DNA of 64,000 nucleotides from Rhizobium sp. RCAM05350. GTDB taxonomy: Bacteria; Pseudomonadota; Alphaproteobacteria; Rhizobiales; Rhizobiaceae. The stretch covers positions 3,886,001 to 3,950,000 of the forward strand of contig CP087974.1 of the NCBI GenBank assembly GCA_024426085.1, in the 5' to 3' direction. The position numbers and the translations under genes are program-made. Positions 20,062 to 30,586 of this stretch are shown here, one piece after another. The notes below the pieces were generated by a model. The model did not search any database. It worked only from the letters and a program-made list of their open reading frames with translations, and was not told where the DNA came from. Position 1 is the first letter of the stretch. Each line of letters opens with the position of its first letter.

Positions 20062-21500
20062 ATGCATGAGAAAGAGAAAGACCTGATCAGTGCATTCCTG
20101 CGTGGAGAGGTGGACCGCCGCGGGATGCTGAAAGGCCTCGGTGCCATGGGCATTACGGCTGGTGCTGCCGGCACGCTGCTCAACATGATGTCCACCCAGG
20201 CACTGGCTGCTGATTTTGACTGGAAGAAACATTCCGGCAAGACCGTGAAGCTGCTTTTGAACAAGCATCCCTATGCCGACGCGATGATCGCCAATCTGCA
20301 GGCCTTTAAGGATCTGACGGGTATCGACGTCAAATATGATGTGTTTCCGGAGGATGTTTATTTCGACAAGGTGACCGCCGCGCTGTCATCCGGCTCCACC
20401 TGAATACGATGCGTTCATGACCGGTGCGTACATGACCTGGACCTATGGCCCGGCCGGCTGGATCACCGACCTCAAGGAATGGATCAACGATCCGGAAAAG
20501 ACCAATCCGAACTATGCCTGGGACGACTTCCTGCCGGGCGTGAAGAATTCCTGCGCCTGGAATGGCCAGCCCGGCGGCGCGCTCGGCTCGGACGACGCCA
20601 AGCAGTGGTGCATTCCGTGGGGCTTCGAACAGAACAATATCACCTACAACAAGACGATGTTCGACAAGGCCGGCGTTGCCGTTCCCAAGAACATTGATGA
20701 AATGATCGTGGCGGCCGCAAAGCTGCAGAAGGACGTCGGCGGCATCTACGGTATCGGCGTTCGCGGCTCGCGCTCCTGGGCGACGATCCATCCGGGCTTC
20801 CTGTCCGCCTATTCGAACTTCAACGAGAAGGATCTAAACCTAACCGACGGCAAGCTGTCGGCGGCGATGGGCACCGCAGGCTCCAAGGCCTTCCACGCCA
20901 AATGGGTGCAGATGATCCAGGAAAGCGGCCCGAAGGACTGGTCGACCTATACCTGGTATCAGGTCGGCACCGATCTTGGCGCCGGCGCCTCGGCGATGAT
21001 CTTCGACGCCGACATTCTCGGCTATTTCATGAACGGCGGCGACAACAAGATGGCCGGACAGCTGTCCTATGCCGCTTTCACCGCCAACCCGGATGCAACG
21101 GCCTCGACGCCGAACATCTGGATCTGGTCGCTCGCCATGTCCAACTTTTCCAAGGACAAGGACGCCACCTGGTACTTCATGCAGTGGGCTTCCGGTCCGG
21201 AGCACGCGATCTTCGGCGCCACCAAGATGGACTTCGTCGATCCGGTCCGCCAGTCGGTCTGGAAGGACGAAGCTTTCCGCACCAAGCTCGACAAGTATCC
21301 GGGCTATGTCGACATGTTCGATGCCCTCGGCCGCCGGCGCCTCGATCAAGTTCACGCCGCAACCGCTGTTCTTCGACGTCACCACCGAATGGGCGGCAAC
21401 GCTGCAGAAGATGGTCGCCAAGGAAGTGCCTGTGGATGAAGGTCTCGACCAACTGGTCGAGAGCATCGATCGCCAGCTGAAGGAAGCCGGCCTCGGCTGA
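20062..21500 (+). CDS. Sugar/polyol ABC transporter substrate-binding protein (two frameshifts)
   Basis: Periplasmic binding protein of about 479 residues, family 1 type. The N-terminus carries a twin-arginine signal (DRRGMLKGLGAMGITAGAAG) rather than a Sec-only signal. TVKLLLNKHPYADAMIANL and FKDLTGIDVKYDVFPEDVY open the mature domain. Breaks lie at 20401 (T inserted in ACCGAA, producing a TGA) and near 21334 (extra G in CTCGCC). Strong ribosome site GGAGGAG before the ATG. A stable hairpin follows the stop and precedes the first permease gene, a common way to keep binding-protein transcript levels high. Ligand unknown; genes downstream point to a polyol. Confidence 0.85.
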
Positions 21501-21516
21501 TCTGCCTCCCAAGCAG

Positions 21517-21544
21517 AGCCCGGCGCTTGAGAGAGCGCCGGGCT
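21517..21544 (+). repeat. Intercistronic hairpin after the binding-protein gene
   Basis: Perfect 11-bp stem AGCCCGGCGCT/AGCGCCGGGCT with a six-base loop, 16 bases after the stop codon and without a T-run. It is likely an mRNA-stabilising or attenuating structure between the binding-protein and permease genes, not a full terminator. Confidence 0.65.
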
Positions 21545-21656
21545 CCCTGCACACCGGCTGACAGCCGCCCCGAGACAACCTGAGATGCCGATGGACTGGC
21601 GTGGGATACCCCCGCGTGCCGCGCGCTTTCTTCAAAGACAAAGAACGGAGCTCGAC

Positions 21657-22581
21657 ATGGCTTCAACAGCAACCCTCCGCAAACCGGCTTCAGGTTTCCG
21701 CATCAGCCGCAAGATGCTGCCCTATGTGCTCAGCCTGCCGGCGCTGCTCGTCTGCATCGGCATCCTGATCCCCTTCTTCACCGCCGTGATCTATTCTGTT
21801 CCAGCGCTACCGCCTCAGCCAGCCCTGGGCGCGGCAGTTCAACTGGGGTGAGAACTATCTCAACTTCTTCACCGACCCGGCCTTCTGGAACACACTGAAA
21901 GTGTCGCTGCTCTATGCCGGCATCACCGTGACGCTGGAATTGTTGCTTGGTCTCGGCATCGCGTTGCTGTTGCAGCGCCGTTCGACTGTCAACAACTTTA
22001 TCTCGATCATGCTGCTTCTGCCGCTGATGATCGCGCCGGCGCTGGCCGCGCTGATGTGGAAGCTGATGACCAATCCGAGCTTCGGTATTCTGAGCTACCT
22101 CGCAAGCCTGATCGGTCTGCATGATTTCCGCTGGGCATCGTCCCCGAGCACGGCGCTGCTCACCGTCGTCCTTGTCGATATCTGGGTCTACACGCCTTTC
22201 ATCATGATTCTGCTGCTTGCCGGCCTGCGCTCGCTGCCGACCCAGCCGTTCGAGGCGGCAGCCCTTGATGGCGTGCCGAGAACCTTCGTGTTCTTCCGCA
22301 TTACCCTGCCGATGCTGACGCCCTATATCCTGACGGCGACGCTGTTCCGGCTGCTCGACTCAATCCAGCAGTTCGATATTATCTATGCGATGACGCAAGG
22401 GGGGCCGGGCAATACGCTGACCGTGTTCCAGGTGGAGGCTTACCTCAACTTCTTCCAGTCGACCAATGTCGGGCGCTCGGCAGCACTGATGGTCATCCTC
22501 TGGGCGATCACCTATTTCCTGTCGAACATCTTCATCAAGAACTGGCTGCGGCTGCAGGAACGCGCCCGTGGCGAAGCGTGA
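21657..22581 (+). CDS. ABC sugar/polyol permease 1 (one frameshift)
   Basis: MalF-type inner-membrane permease of about 308 residues with six predicted membrane segments, including VLSLPALLVCIGILIPFFTAV at the N-terminus and FISIMLLLPLMIAPALAALMW. The coupling-loop motif reads EAAALDGVPRTFVFFRITLP. The frame breaks at 21797, where T inserted in TTCGTT changes YSFQRYRLSQPW to unrelated text. ATG at 21657 has the ribosome site ACGGAG. Pairs with permease 2, which begins ten bases after its stop. Confidence 0.87.
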
Positions 22582-22591
22582 GGGGAAAACC

Positions 22592-23449
22592 ATGGAAACC
22601 ACATCCACGCTTGAAAAAACGCTGCGGCTGATCGCTTTGACGCTGGTCGTCATCTTCTTCATGTTCCCGATCTTCTGGATCTTCCTGATGTCGTTCCAGA
22701 CCAACGAGACGATCCTGGCGATCCCGCCATCGGTGATCTTCACACCAACGCTGTCGAACTATGCGGCGCTGATTACCGGCAAGCTGACGACAGCGGCGGG
22801 CACGCTCGACATCGCCTTCATGCGCAATCTTGGCAATTCGATCTTCCTGTCGGTAACATCGGTCGCCCTCGCGCTGGTTCTCGGCGTGCCGGCGGCCTAT
22901 GCCTTTGCCCGCCACAAGTTCAAGGGCTCGGAAGATATCGCCTTTACGCTCCTGTCGTTTCGCTTTGCGCCGCCGTTGCTCGTGCTCTTGCCGCTGACCC
23001 AATATTTCCAATGGCTTGGTCTGGCCGACACATACTTTGGCCTGATCTGGGTCTACCAGTTGATCTGCCTGCCGCTTATCCTGTGGATCGTCGCGGCTAT
23101 TTCTGAGGATATCTCGGCCGATGTGGAATATGCCTATCGCATCGCCGGGCATTCGTGGTTTGCCACCTTCCGCAAGATCGCTCTGCCGCTGGCGGGACCG
23201 GGGATTGCGGCTGCCGGCCTGCTCGCCTTCATCTTCGCCTGGAACAATTTCGTCTTCGCGCTGGTGCTGGCCTCGGCCGACAAACAGCCGGTGACCGTCG
23301 GCGCGCTTGCCTTCGTCACGTCGTCCGGCATCCAATACGGCCAGATCGCCTCGGCCATCGTGCTTTCGGTCACGCCGACGCTTGCACTTGCACTCTACGC
23401 CCAGCGCTACCTCGTCGAAGGCCTGTCGCTCGGCGCGGTGAAGGGATAA
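22592..23449 (+). CDS. ABC sugar/polyol permease 2
   Basis: Intact MalG-type permease of 285 residues, started at the ATG preceded by AGGGG. Membrane segments include IALTLVVIFFMFPIFWIFLM at the N-terminus and FIFAWNNFVFALVLAS near the C-terminus. The coupling loop is EYAYRIAGHSWFATFRKIALP. It ends LVEGLSLGAVKG, the usual MalG-type tail. One of the few genes here that is free of indels. Its stop is four bases before the first ATPase gene. Confidence 0.9.
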   Translation: METTSTLEKTLRLIALTLVVIFFMFPIFWIFLMSFQTNETILAIPPSVIFTPTLSNYAALITGKLTTAAGTLDIAFMRNLGNSIFLSVTSVALALVLGVPAAYAFARHKFKGSEDIAFTLLSFRFAPPLLVLLPLTQYFQWLGLADTYFGLIWVYQLICLPLILWIVAAISEDISADVEYAYRIAGHSWFATFRKIALPLAGPGIAAAGLLAFIFAWNNFVFALVLASADKQPVTVGALAFVTSSGIQYGQIASAIVLSVTPTLALALYAQRYLVEGLSLGAVKG

Positions 23450-23452
23450 ATC

Positions 23453-24571
23453 ATGACGACACTTCAGCTTAAAAATATCGTCAAGCGCTACAAGACCAAC
23501 ACGGTCCTCGATAACCTGTCGCTGGATGTGGCCGATGGTGAAACGCTGGTCCTGTTCGGCCCATCCGGTGCCGGCAAGACAGTGCTGCTCCGGCTGGTGG
23601 CCGGTGTGATCGATCCCGACGAAGGCCAGATTCTCATCGGCGGCGAGGATGTCGCCGATATCGACGCCGAATATCGCGGCATTGGCATGGCCTTCCAGAA
23701 CTTCGCGCTGTTCCCGCATATGAGCGCCTTTGACAACATCGCCAGCCCGCTGACGGCGACGAATGCAACGAAGGACGCGATATCGGCCGGCGTCCACAAG
23801 GTCGCCAAGCTGCTGAAGATCGACCATGTCCTGTCGCATCACCCGAAGGCACTGTCGAACGGCCAGAAACAGCGCACGGCATTGGCCCGCGCGCTCGCCG
23901 GTTCGCCGCCGCTGTTGTTGCTTGACGATCCCTTGCGCAATGTCGATGCCAAGCTGCGCTTTGAAATGCGGCTGGAACTGCCGCGTCTCTTGGCCGCGCA
24001 AGGTGCAACGGTCGTCTACGTGACGCAGGACTACAAGGAAGCGATGGCTCTGGGCGACCGGATCGCCGTCATGTCGCAAGGGCGTATCCGCCAGATCGGC
24101 ACGCCGGAGGATATCTACAACGCGCCCGCCGATATCGAGATCGCCCGGCTGTTCGGCGATCCGACGATCAATCTTCTGGATGTCACGCCGAAGTCAGGCC
24201 CGGACGGGGTCTATGTCGAACTTTCGAATGTGAAGGTTTCACTTCCGGGCATGCCGTCTGATGTTATTGGCAAGGCCTGCGTGATCGGCCTCCGGCCCGA
24301 AGCCATCGTCTTCACTGAGGCCGGAGCGGTGGACGCCATTCCGGTGAAGGTCGAGGCCGAAACGCCGCTCAACGAGAAGACCGTCACACTGGTTCTGACG
24401 GCACGTGGCCGTGAAATTCTGGTGTCGCGGCCGGCGGGAACACCCGGTCCGGTCTCCGGCCCGGCCCATATCGCCGTCAACGGGAAGGCAGCCTTCCTGT
24501 TCGACAAGGACAGTGGCAGCCTGATCCGCTCCGCTGCTACCCAGATGACACGCAATGGAGAAGCGGCATGA
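23453..24571 (+). CDS. ABC importer ATPase 1, with degenerate catalytic motifs
   Basis: Intact 372-residue MalK/UgpC-family ATPase with a C-terminal TOBE-like regulatory domain. Walker A is GPSGAGKTV and the Q-loop glutamine is present (AFQNFALFPHM). Three consensus residues differ: the signature is LSNGQKQR instead of LSGGQ, Walker B ends LLLLDDPLRNVD with Asp where the catalytic Glu normally stands, and the H-loop reads YVTQDYKEAM with Gln for His. The frame is undamaged, so these look genuine. It overlaps the next ATPase gene by four bases. Two-ATPase importers are known from rhizobial glycerol transport (GlpS/GlpT), and this pair looks like the same type. Confidence 0.9.
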   Translation: MTTLQLKNIVKRYKTNTVLDNLSLDVADGETLVLFGPSGAGKTVLLRLVAGVIDPDEGQILIGGEDVADIDAEYRGIGMAFQNFALFPHMSAFDNIASPLTATNATKDAISAGVHKVAKLLKIDHVLSHHPKALSNGQKQRTALARALAGSPPLLLLDDPLRNVDAKLRFEMRLELPRLLAAQGATVVYVTQDYKEAMALGDRIAVMSQGRIRQIGTPEDIYNAPADIEIARLFGDPTINLLDVTPKSGPDGVYVELSNVKVSLPGMPSDVIGKACVIGLRPEAIVFTEAGAVDAIPVKVEAETPLNEKTVTLVLTARGREILVSRPAGTPGPVSGPAHIAVNGKAAFLFDKDSGSLIRSAATQMTRNGEAA

Positions 24572-25694
24572 GCGAGACAGCGCTGTTCATCAAGGGCGTC
24601 GACAAGTTCTATGGCCCGATCGATCATGGCGTCCATGCCGTCAAACAGCTGAACATGGACGTGAAGAAGGGCGAGATCATCGCGCTTCTCGGCTCCTCCG
24701 GCTGCGGCAAGACCTCGACATTGCGCATGGTCGCGGGCTTCGAGGCCGTGTCAGCGCGGCACGATTTCGATGAAGGGGCGCGAGGTCCAGACCTTTGCGC
24801 CGGTCAAGCGCAATGTCGCCATGGCGTTCGAGGGCTATTCGCTCTATCCGCCCTTGACGGTGCATGAAAACATCGCCTTCGCGCTGAAGGCTTCGAAGCT
24901 TTCGCAAAGCGTCGTCGACGAAAAGGTCGCCAACATCGCCAAGCTGCTGGAAATCGAGGATATCATGGGCCGCTATCCGAGCTCGATCTCGGGCGGTCAG
25001 CAGCAGCGTGCCTCGCTCGGCCGGGCGCTGATCCGTGATGCCGACCTGCATCTGCTCGATGAGCCGATGGGACAGCTGGAGCCGCAATTGTGCGCTCTGC
25101 TGCGCGGCCGCATCAAGCATTTCATCAAGGAACGCGGGCTGACCGCCATTCTCGTCACCCACGATCAGACGGAAGCCAATGCGCTGGCTGACCGGATCGC
25201 GGTCATGGAAGGCGGGGTGCTGCAGCAGTTCGATACGCTGCAGATGATCAAGGAACGTCCCTGCCAATCTGTTTACCGGCACCTTTGTCGGCGAGCCACC
25301 GATGAACGTGTTTTCCGCCGGCATTTCCGGTACCAGTGATACTGTATCCTTCGGCCTGAACGAAGGCGTGAAGCTCGACTACAAGGCATCCGACTTTTCC
25401 CACGAAGTGCGGGCCGAACTGATGAAGCGCAGCAAGGTCGTGCTCGGCATCCGGCCCTATGCCGTTCGTCGCAGTGAAGGCGGCGTTGGTGCACGCGTCG
25501 TGGTCAACCAGTGGCTCGGCGACCAGACCCATATTGCTGCTGATTTTGCCGGTGGCACGATGGTGCTGGTCGAGCATGACCGCACAAACCTGGCGATCGG
25601 CGAGAATGTCGGCATCCGTCTTGATCCGGGAAGCCTGCACGTGTTCGACGGCGACAGCGGCCGGGCCATCAGCCATGGGCAGGAGCTTGCCTGA
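24568..25694 (+). CDS. ABC importer ATPase 2 (two frameshifts)
   Basis: About 374 residues, partner of the preceding ATPase. Walker A LLGSSGCGKTST, signature SISGGQQQRASLGRAL, Walker B HLLDEPMGQLEP and H-loop LVTHDQTEANALADRI are all catalytically normal. The Q-loop is unusual, reading MAFEGYSLYP with Glu in place of Gln. Breaks at 24753 (A between C and G) and 25262 (T between C and G) are single insertions; corrected text is AVSRGTISMKGREVQ and ERPANLFTGTFVGEPPM. The C-terminal third is a TOBE-like domain. It overlaps the kinase gene start by one base. Confidence 0.87.
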
Positions 25695-27274
25695 TGCGTG
25701 ACATCCTGATCGGGATCGATGCGGGAACTTCCGTCATCAAGTCGGTCGCTTTCGATCTTGGCGGAAAGCAGATCGCGGCTTGCGCCATCGCCAACAGCTA
25801 TGAAAGCGAGGGCGGCAAGGGCGTCGTCCAGGACCTCGACCGGACCTGGGCCGATGCTGCCAAGACGCTTGCTGATCTCGCCGGCAAGGTGGAGAACCTT
25901 GCCAGCCGAGTGGCGGCGATCTCCGTGACGGGCCAAGGCGATGGCACCTGGCTGATCGACAAAAACGGCGACCCTGTCGGCAAGGGCTGGCTGTGGCTCG
26001 ATGCCCGTGCCGGTGATACCGTCGAGCGGTTGCGCGGCGATAGCGGCGACGCCGCACGGTTTTCCCATACCGGCTCCGGCCTTGCGGCCTGCCAGATGGG
26101 CTCGCAACTCCGGTGGATCCTGGAAAACGCGCCGGAGATGATCGAGGGCGCAACGACCGGATTTCACTGCAAGGACTGGCTCTATTTCAAGCTGACCGGA
26201 CGGCGCGCCACCGATCCGTCCGAGGCCAACTTCACTTTCGGGGATTTTCGCACGCGGCAATATTCCGAGGATGTCATCGACTTCCTCGATCTGAGGAAGC
26301 AGCGCTACCTGCTGCCGGAAATCGTCGATGGCGCCGTCACGCGGCATGCGCTCAGCGATGCCGCGGCAACCCTGACGGGTCTCCTGGCGGGAACGCCTGT
26401 TGTGCTTGGCTATGTCGATGTCGTCTGCACTTCGCTCGGGGCTGGGCTCTATGAGCCAGGCACCGATACCGGTTGCTCGATCATCGGCTCGACCGGCATG
26501 CATAGTGCGGCTGGCCAAAAGCGCCGATGATGTGCAGCTCAACAAGGACCTCACCGGCTATACCATGTGCCTGCCGATTGCAGGCCATTATGCTGCAGAT
26601 GCAGTCGAACATGGCGGCGACACTCAATATCGACTGGATACTGGCTCTGGCGGGCAGCGTGCTGAAGGGCATGGGTATCGAGAAGAACAAGTCCGAGCTA
26701 CTTGGTCATGTCGAAAGCTGGCTTTCCGAAGCCAAGGAAACCTCGCTTTTATTCCACCCCTATATTTCCGAGGCCGGCGAGCGTGGTCCGTTCTGTCGAT
26801 GCCACCGCGCGGGCATCCTTTATCGGGCTCGACCTGAACCACGGCTTTGCCGACATGGTTCGCGCTGTCTTCAATGGTCTGGCGATGGCATCGCGCGATT
26901 GCTACGTCGAGATGGGACCTCTCCCATCGCGGGTGAGGCTGACCGGCGGGGCGGCGCGCAGTGCGTCGCTGCGGCGCATTCTCGGCGGCGCGCTCGGCTG
27001 TTCGGTGCAGACGAGCGAGCGCGAGGAGGCGGGGGCTGCAGGCACGGCGATGATCGCCGCCGTCTCGCTCGGCATCTACGGCTCGATGGAAGAATGCGTC
27101 AAGGAATGGGTCACTCCTTATCAGCGGCCGGCGGAACCGGCCGACAAAGCCATGGCGGCGCGTTTCGACGCGGCGTTTCCACTCTACAGGCAATCGCGCC
27201 TGTCCCTTCGTCCGGTCTGGCACGCCCTTTCCCACGGCTCGGCCCCGGTATCTGAACAGGAAAGACTGCAATGA
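25694..27274 (+). CDS. FGGY-family sugar/polyol kinase, EryA-like (several frameshifts)
   Basis: About 525 residues. The ATPase-fold start ILIGIDAGTSVIKSVAFD, the segment SVTGQGDGTWLID and the HCKDWLYFKLTGRRATDPSEA text resemble bacterial erythritol kinases (EryA) in my memory of the family. The C-terminal ATP site is VRLTGGAARSASLRRILGGA. Breaks near 26503, 26593 and 26794 (T inserted in TTCGTC). It would phosphorylate the imported polyol or ketose with ATP. Translationally coupled to the ATPase upstream and to the dehydrogenase downstream (ATGA overlap). Erythritol, another tetritol or a pentitol are all possible substrates. Confidence 0.8.
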
Positions 27275-28311
27275 AGAAAATCGCCATCATCGGAGACCGG
27301 TTCATGCTGCCGACGGTCTTTCGCGACAAGGTCGTGGAAGCCTGTGGCGATGGCCATGATATCCGTCTTCTCGAACAGCCCTGGCCGGATGAGCCGATGG
27401 AGCATGGCTATGCCGTCCAAGGCATGGACGGGCTGAAGGAATATGTCGGCAAGGCCGATGATATCGTCGAGTTCGTCGGTGATGCCGAACTGGTGATTAC
27501 CCAGCTGGCACCGTTTTCCCGTGGCATGTTCTCGAGCCTGCCGGGCTTGAAGTTCATCGCCGTGTCGCGCGGCGGACCGGTTAACATCGATATGAAGGCC
27601 GCCCGCGATGCCGGCGTGCTGGTGGTCAACACGCCTGGCCGCAATGCCAGCGCTGTTGCCGAATTCACGCTCGGCGCCATCCTTGCCGAAACCCGGCTGA
27701 TCCGCTCCGGCCACGAATCCCTGCGCAAGGGTGAATGGCGCGGCGAGCTTTACCGCGCTGATAAAACCGGTCGCGAGCTTTGGAAATGACCGTCGGCGTC
27801 GTCGGCTACGGCAATATAGGCACCAAGGTGGTGCGGCTGCTGCGCGCCTTTGGAACCAAGGTTCTGGTCTACGATCCCTATGTCCAGCTGTCCGTCGATG
27901 ACCGCAATGCCGGTGTCGAGCATGTCAGTTTCTGAAGACCTGCTGTCGCGTTCCGATGTCGTGACGCTGCATTCGCGGGTGTCGGACGAGACACGGCATA
28001 TGATGAATGCCGAGAGCCTCGCGAAGATGAAGCCGGGCGCGATCTTCGTGAACACGGCGCGCGGACCGCTCTGCGATTACATGATGCACTGTACGAGGCC
28101 CTGGTAAACGGTCCGCTCGGGTCTGCCATGCTGGAAACGTTTGCGGTCGAGCCGGTGCCGGCAGATTGGCCGCTGCTGCAGCTTCCGGAACGTGACGCTG
28201 ACACCGCATATTGCCGGGGCTTCGGTGCGCACCGTCACCTATGCTGCCGAGATGGCTGCCGAAGAGGTGTGCCGCTATATCGCCGGCCTGCCGCCGGTCA
28301 ATCCGTGCTGA
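27271..28311 (+). CDS. D-2-hydroxyacid dehydrogenase, phosphoglycerate-dehydrogenase type (several frameshifts)
   Basis: About 346 residues. The NAD loop is TVGVVGYGNIGTKVV. The catalytic Arg is in AVSRGGPVNIDMKAA, the Glu in AMLETFAVEP and the His in LTPHIAGASVRTV. Breaks occur near 27783, at 27933 (T inserted in TTCGAA), near 28093 and near 28188. The protein would reduce a 2-keto acid or oxidise a 2-hydroxy acid with NAD(P). Such an enzyme is not part of the classical erythritol pathway, so its place inside this operon hints that one product, for example a glyceraldehyde- or glycolaldehyde-derived acid, is processed here. Confidence 0.82.
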
Positions 28312-28321
28312 GGGCAGGACG

Positions 28322-28989
28322 ATGACAGAGAATTACGTTCGCCAGTCGATCATCGACCATTGCCGCAAGATGAATGCGCTCGGCATCAATCAGGGCACAT
28401 CCGGCAATATCAGCGCGCTACGAAGACCGGATGCTGATCACGCCGTCGGCAGCGCCCTATGACGAGATGACGCCGGACATGATCGCCTCGCTGCCGCTGG
28501 AGGGCGACTACGGCGCCTGGGACGGACCGCGCAAACCCTCGACAGAGTGGCGCTTTCATCTCGATATCCTGAGGAGCCGGCCCGAGGTCAATGCGGTCAT
28601 TCACACGCATGCGATCTATTCGACCATCCTTGCCATTGCCCACAAGCCGATCCCGGCCTGCCACTACATGATCGCCGCCTTTGGTGGCGACGACGTGAAG
28701 GTCTGCGACTATGCGCTATGGCACCAAGGAGCTTTCCGACAACATCCTCAAGGCGATGGAAGGCCGTACCGCCTGCCTGATGGCCAATCACGGCATGCTC
28801 GCCACCGGAGCCAGCCTCGAAAAGGCGATGTGGGCGGCAGTCGAGCTGGAGACCATTGCCAAGCAATATTACCATGCGCTGCTGATCGGCGGTCCGGTGG
28901 TGTTGTCATCCGAAGAAATCGCCGGCGTCCGGAAGGGATTTGCGAGTTACGGATTGCAGGATGGTGCAAGGAAGGTCGCGAGCCGATGA
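28322..28989 (+). CDS. Class II (zinc) aldolase, FucA-like (two frameshifts)
   Basis: About 222 residues. MNALGINQGTSGNIS is the phosphate-binding N-terminus of L-fuculose-phosphate-type aldolases. Zinc-binding histidines sit in NAVIHTHAIYST and in CLMANHGMLATGA. Breaks lie near 28418 and 28714, both in GC-repeat text; corrected reading gives RYEDRMLITPS and DYARYGTKELSDN. It would cleave a ketose 1-phosphate into dihydroxyacetone phosphate and an aldehyde. Its start is ten bases after the dehydrogenase stop. The substrate cannot be fixed; a pentulose or tetrulose phosphate would fit the neighbours. Confidence 0.83.
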
Positions 28990-29059
28990 CGGAAAGTGTG
29001 GGACCTGACGCGTGATTGATCGAGACAGAAGCGGTGCAGCAAAGACAGGAGAAGCGATC

Positions 29060-30571
29060 GTGAGTGCTGAAGGGATCATCGACCTGTTCATCATCGGCGG
29101 CGGCGTCAACGGTGCGGGCATTGCCCGCGATGCTGCCGGGCGGGGCATGTCGGTTGTCCTGTGCGAAAAGGACGATCTGGCGCAGGGTACCAGTTCGCGC
29201 TCCGGCAAGCTCGTGCATGGCGGCTTGCGCTATCTCGAATATTACGAATTCCGGCTGGTGCGCGAGGCGCTGATCGAGCGCGAGGTGCTACTCGAATCGG
29301 CGCCGCATATCATCTGGCCGATGCGGTTTATTTTGCCGCACAGTTCGTCCGACCGGCCGGCCTGGCTCGTTCGTCTCGGTCTGTTTCTCTATGATCATCT
29401 CGGCGGCCGAAAGCGGCTGCCGGGAACGCGCACGCCTCGATCTGCGCACGGCATCGGAAGGTGCGCCGGTCAAGACGGATTACCGCAAGGCGTTCTGAAT
29501 ATTCCGATTGCTGGGTGGATGATGCCCGTCTGGTGCTGCTCAATGCGCTCGACGCCCAGCAGCGCGGTGCAAAGATCCATACCCGCACCGCCTGTACCTC
29601 AGTGCGCCGTAATGGTGATGTCTGGGATATCGAGATGACCGAGAGCGGCACCGGCCGCAAGACGGAGCTGAAGGCGCGGTGCGTGGTCAATACCGCCGGG
29701 CCATGGGTCAACGATGTCATCGGCCGTGTTGCCGGGCTGAATTCCCGCCGCAACGTCCGCCTTGTGAAGGGCAGCCATATCATCGTGCCGAAATTCTGGG
29801 AGGGGCGGCAGGCCTATCTCGTCCAGAATCCGGACAAGCGGGTGATCTTCATCAACCCCTATGAAAACGACCTGGCGCTGATCGGCACCACCGACATTCC
29901 CTACGAGGGTCGCCCGGAAGACGTGAAGGCCGATGCCAACGAGATCGCCTACCTGATCACGTCGGTGAACCGCTATTTCAAGCAGCAGCTTGCCGAGAGC
30001 GATATCATCCACAGCTTCTCCGGCGTGCGGCCGCTCTACGACGACAATGCCGAAAACCCATCCGCCGTGACGCGAGACTACATCTTCGAAGTTGATGCGG
30101 TGGACGGTACGGCGCCGCTGCTCTCCGTCTTCGGCGGCAAGATCACGACATTCCGCAAGCTTTCCGAACACGCACTGGAAAAGATCAGGCCGTTCTTTCC
30201 GTCGATGAAACCAGGCTGGACCGCCAAGGGCATCCTGCCCGGCGGCGATATGCCCAAGGCGGATTTCGAGCAGTTTCTCGGCGACCTGCGGGCCAGATAT
30301 CGCTGGCTGCCTGCCGACCTCGCCAAGCATTACGCGAGGCTCTACGGCACGCGCGCATGACCTGCTCGGCAACGCAGCGTCGGTCGATGATCTCGGCGCT
30401 TCCTTCGGCAGGCTGTTGCGCGAACGCGAGGCACGGTTCCTGATCGAGACCGAATGGGCGCAGACGCCGCAGGACATTCTGGAACGCCGCACCAAACACG
30501 GATTGCACATGACACTGTCCGAGCGCGAGGCCTTCGCGTCCTGGTGTCTGCGGCAATCGCAGGCGGCTTGA
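29060..30571 (+). CDS. FAD-dependent polyol-phosphate dehydrogenase, EryB/GlpD-like (several frameshifts)
   Basis: About 502 residues. GTG at 29060 with AGGAG upstream is preferred over GTG at 29012. LFIIGGGVNGAGIARDAA is the FAD loop, GTSSRSGKLVHGGLRYLE is the conserved GlpD/EryB segment and LIGTTDIPYEG and LLSVFGGKITTFRKLSEHA follow. Breaks lie near 29436, at 29496 (T in TTCGAA making a TGA) and near 30354. The enzyme oxidises a polyol phosphate to a ketose phosphate and passes electrons to quinone. In erythritol loci the orthologous position is held by EryB, erythritol-phosphate dehydrogenase; distinguishing it from glycerol-3-phosphate dehydrogenase needs phylogeny. Confidence 0.83.
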
Positions 30572-30586
30572 GAGATATCGGAGACA

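Noticed and set aside
22535..24079. A 514-codon open frame on the minus strand
   Set aside because: It lies exactly antisense to the permease and ATPase genes, is rich in Arg, Gln and Asp as expected for an antisense frame of GC-rich coding DNA, and has no recognisable domain.
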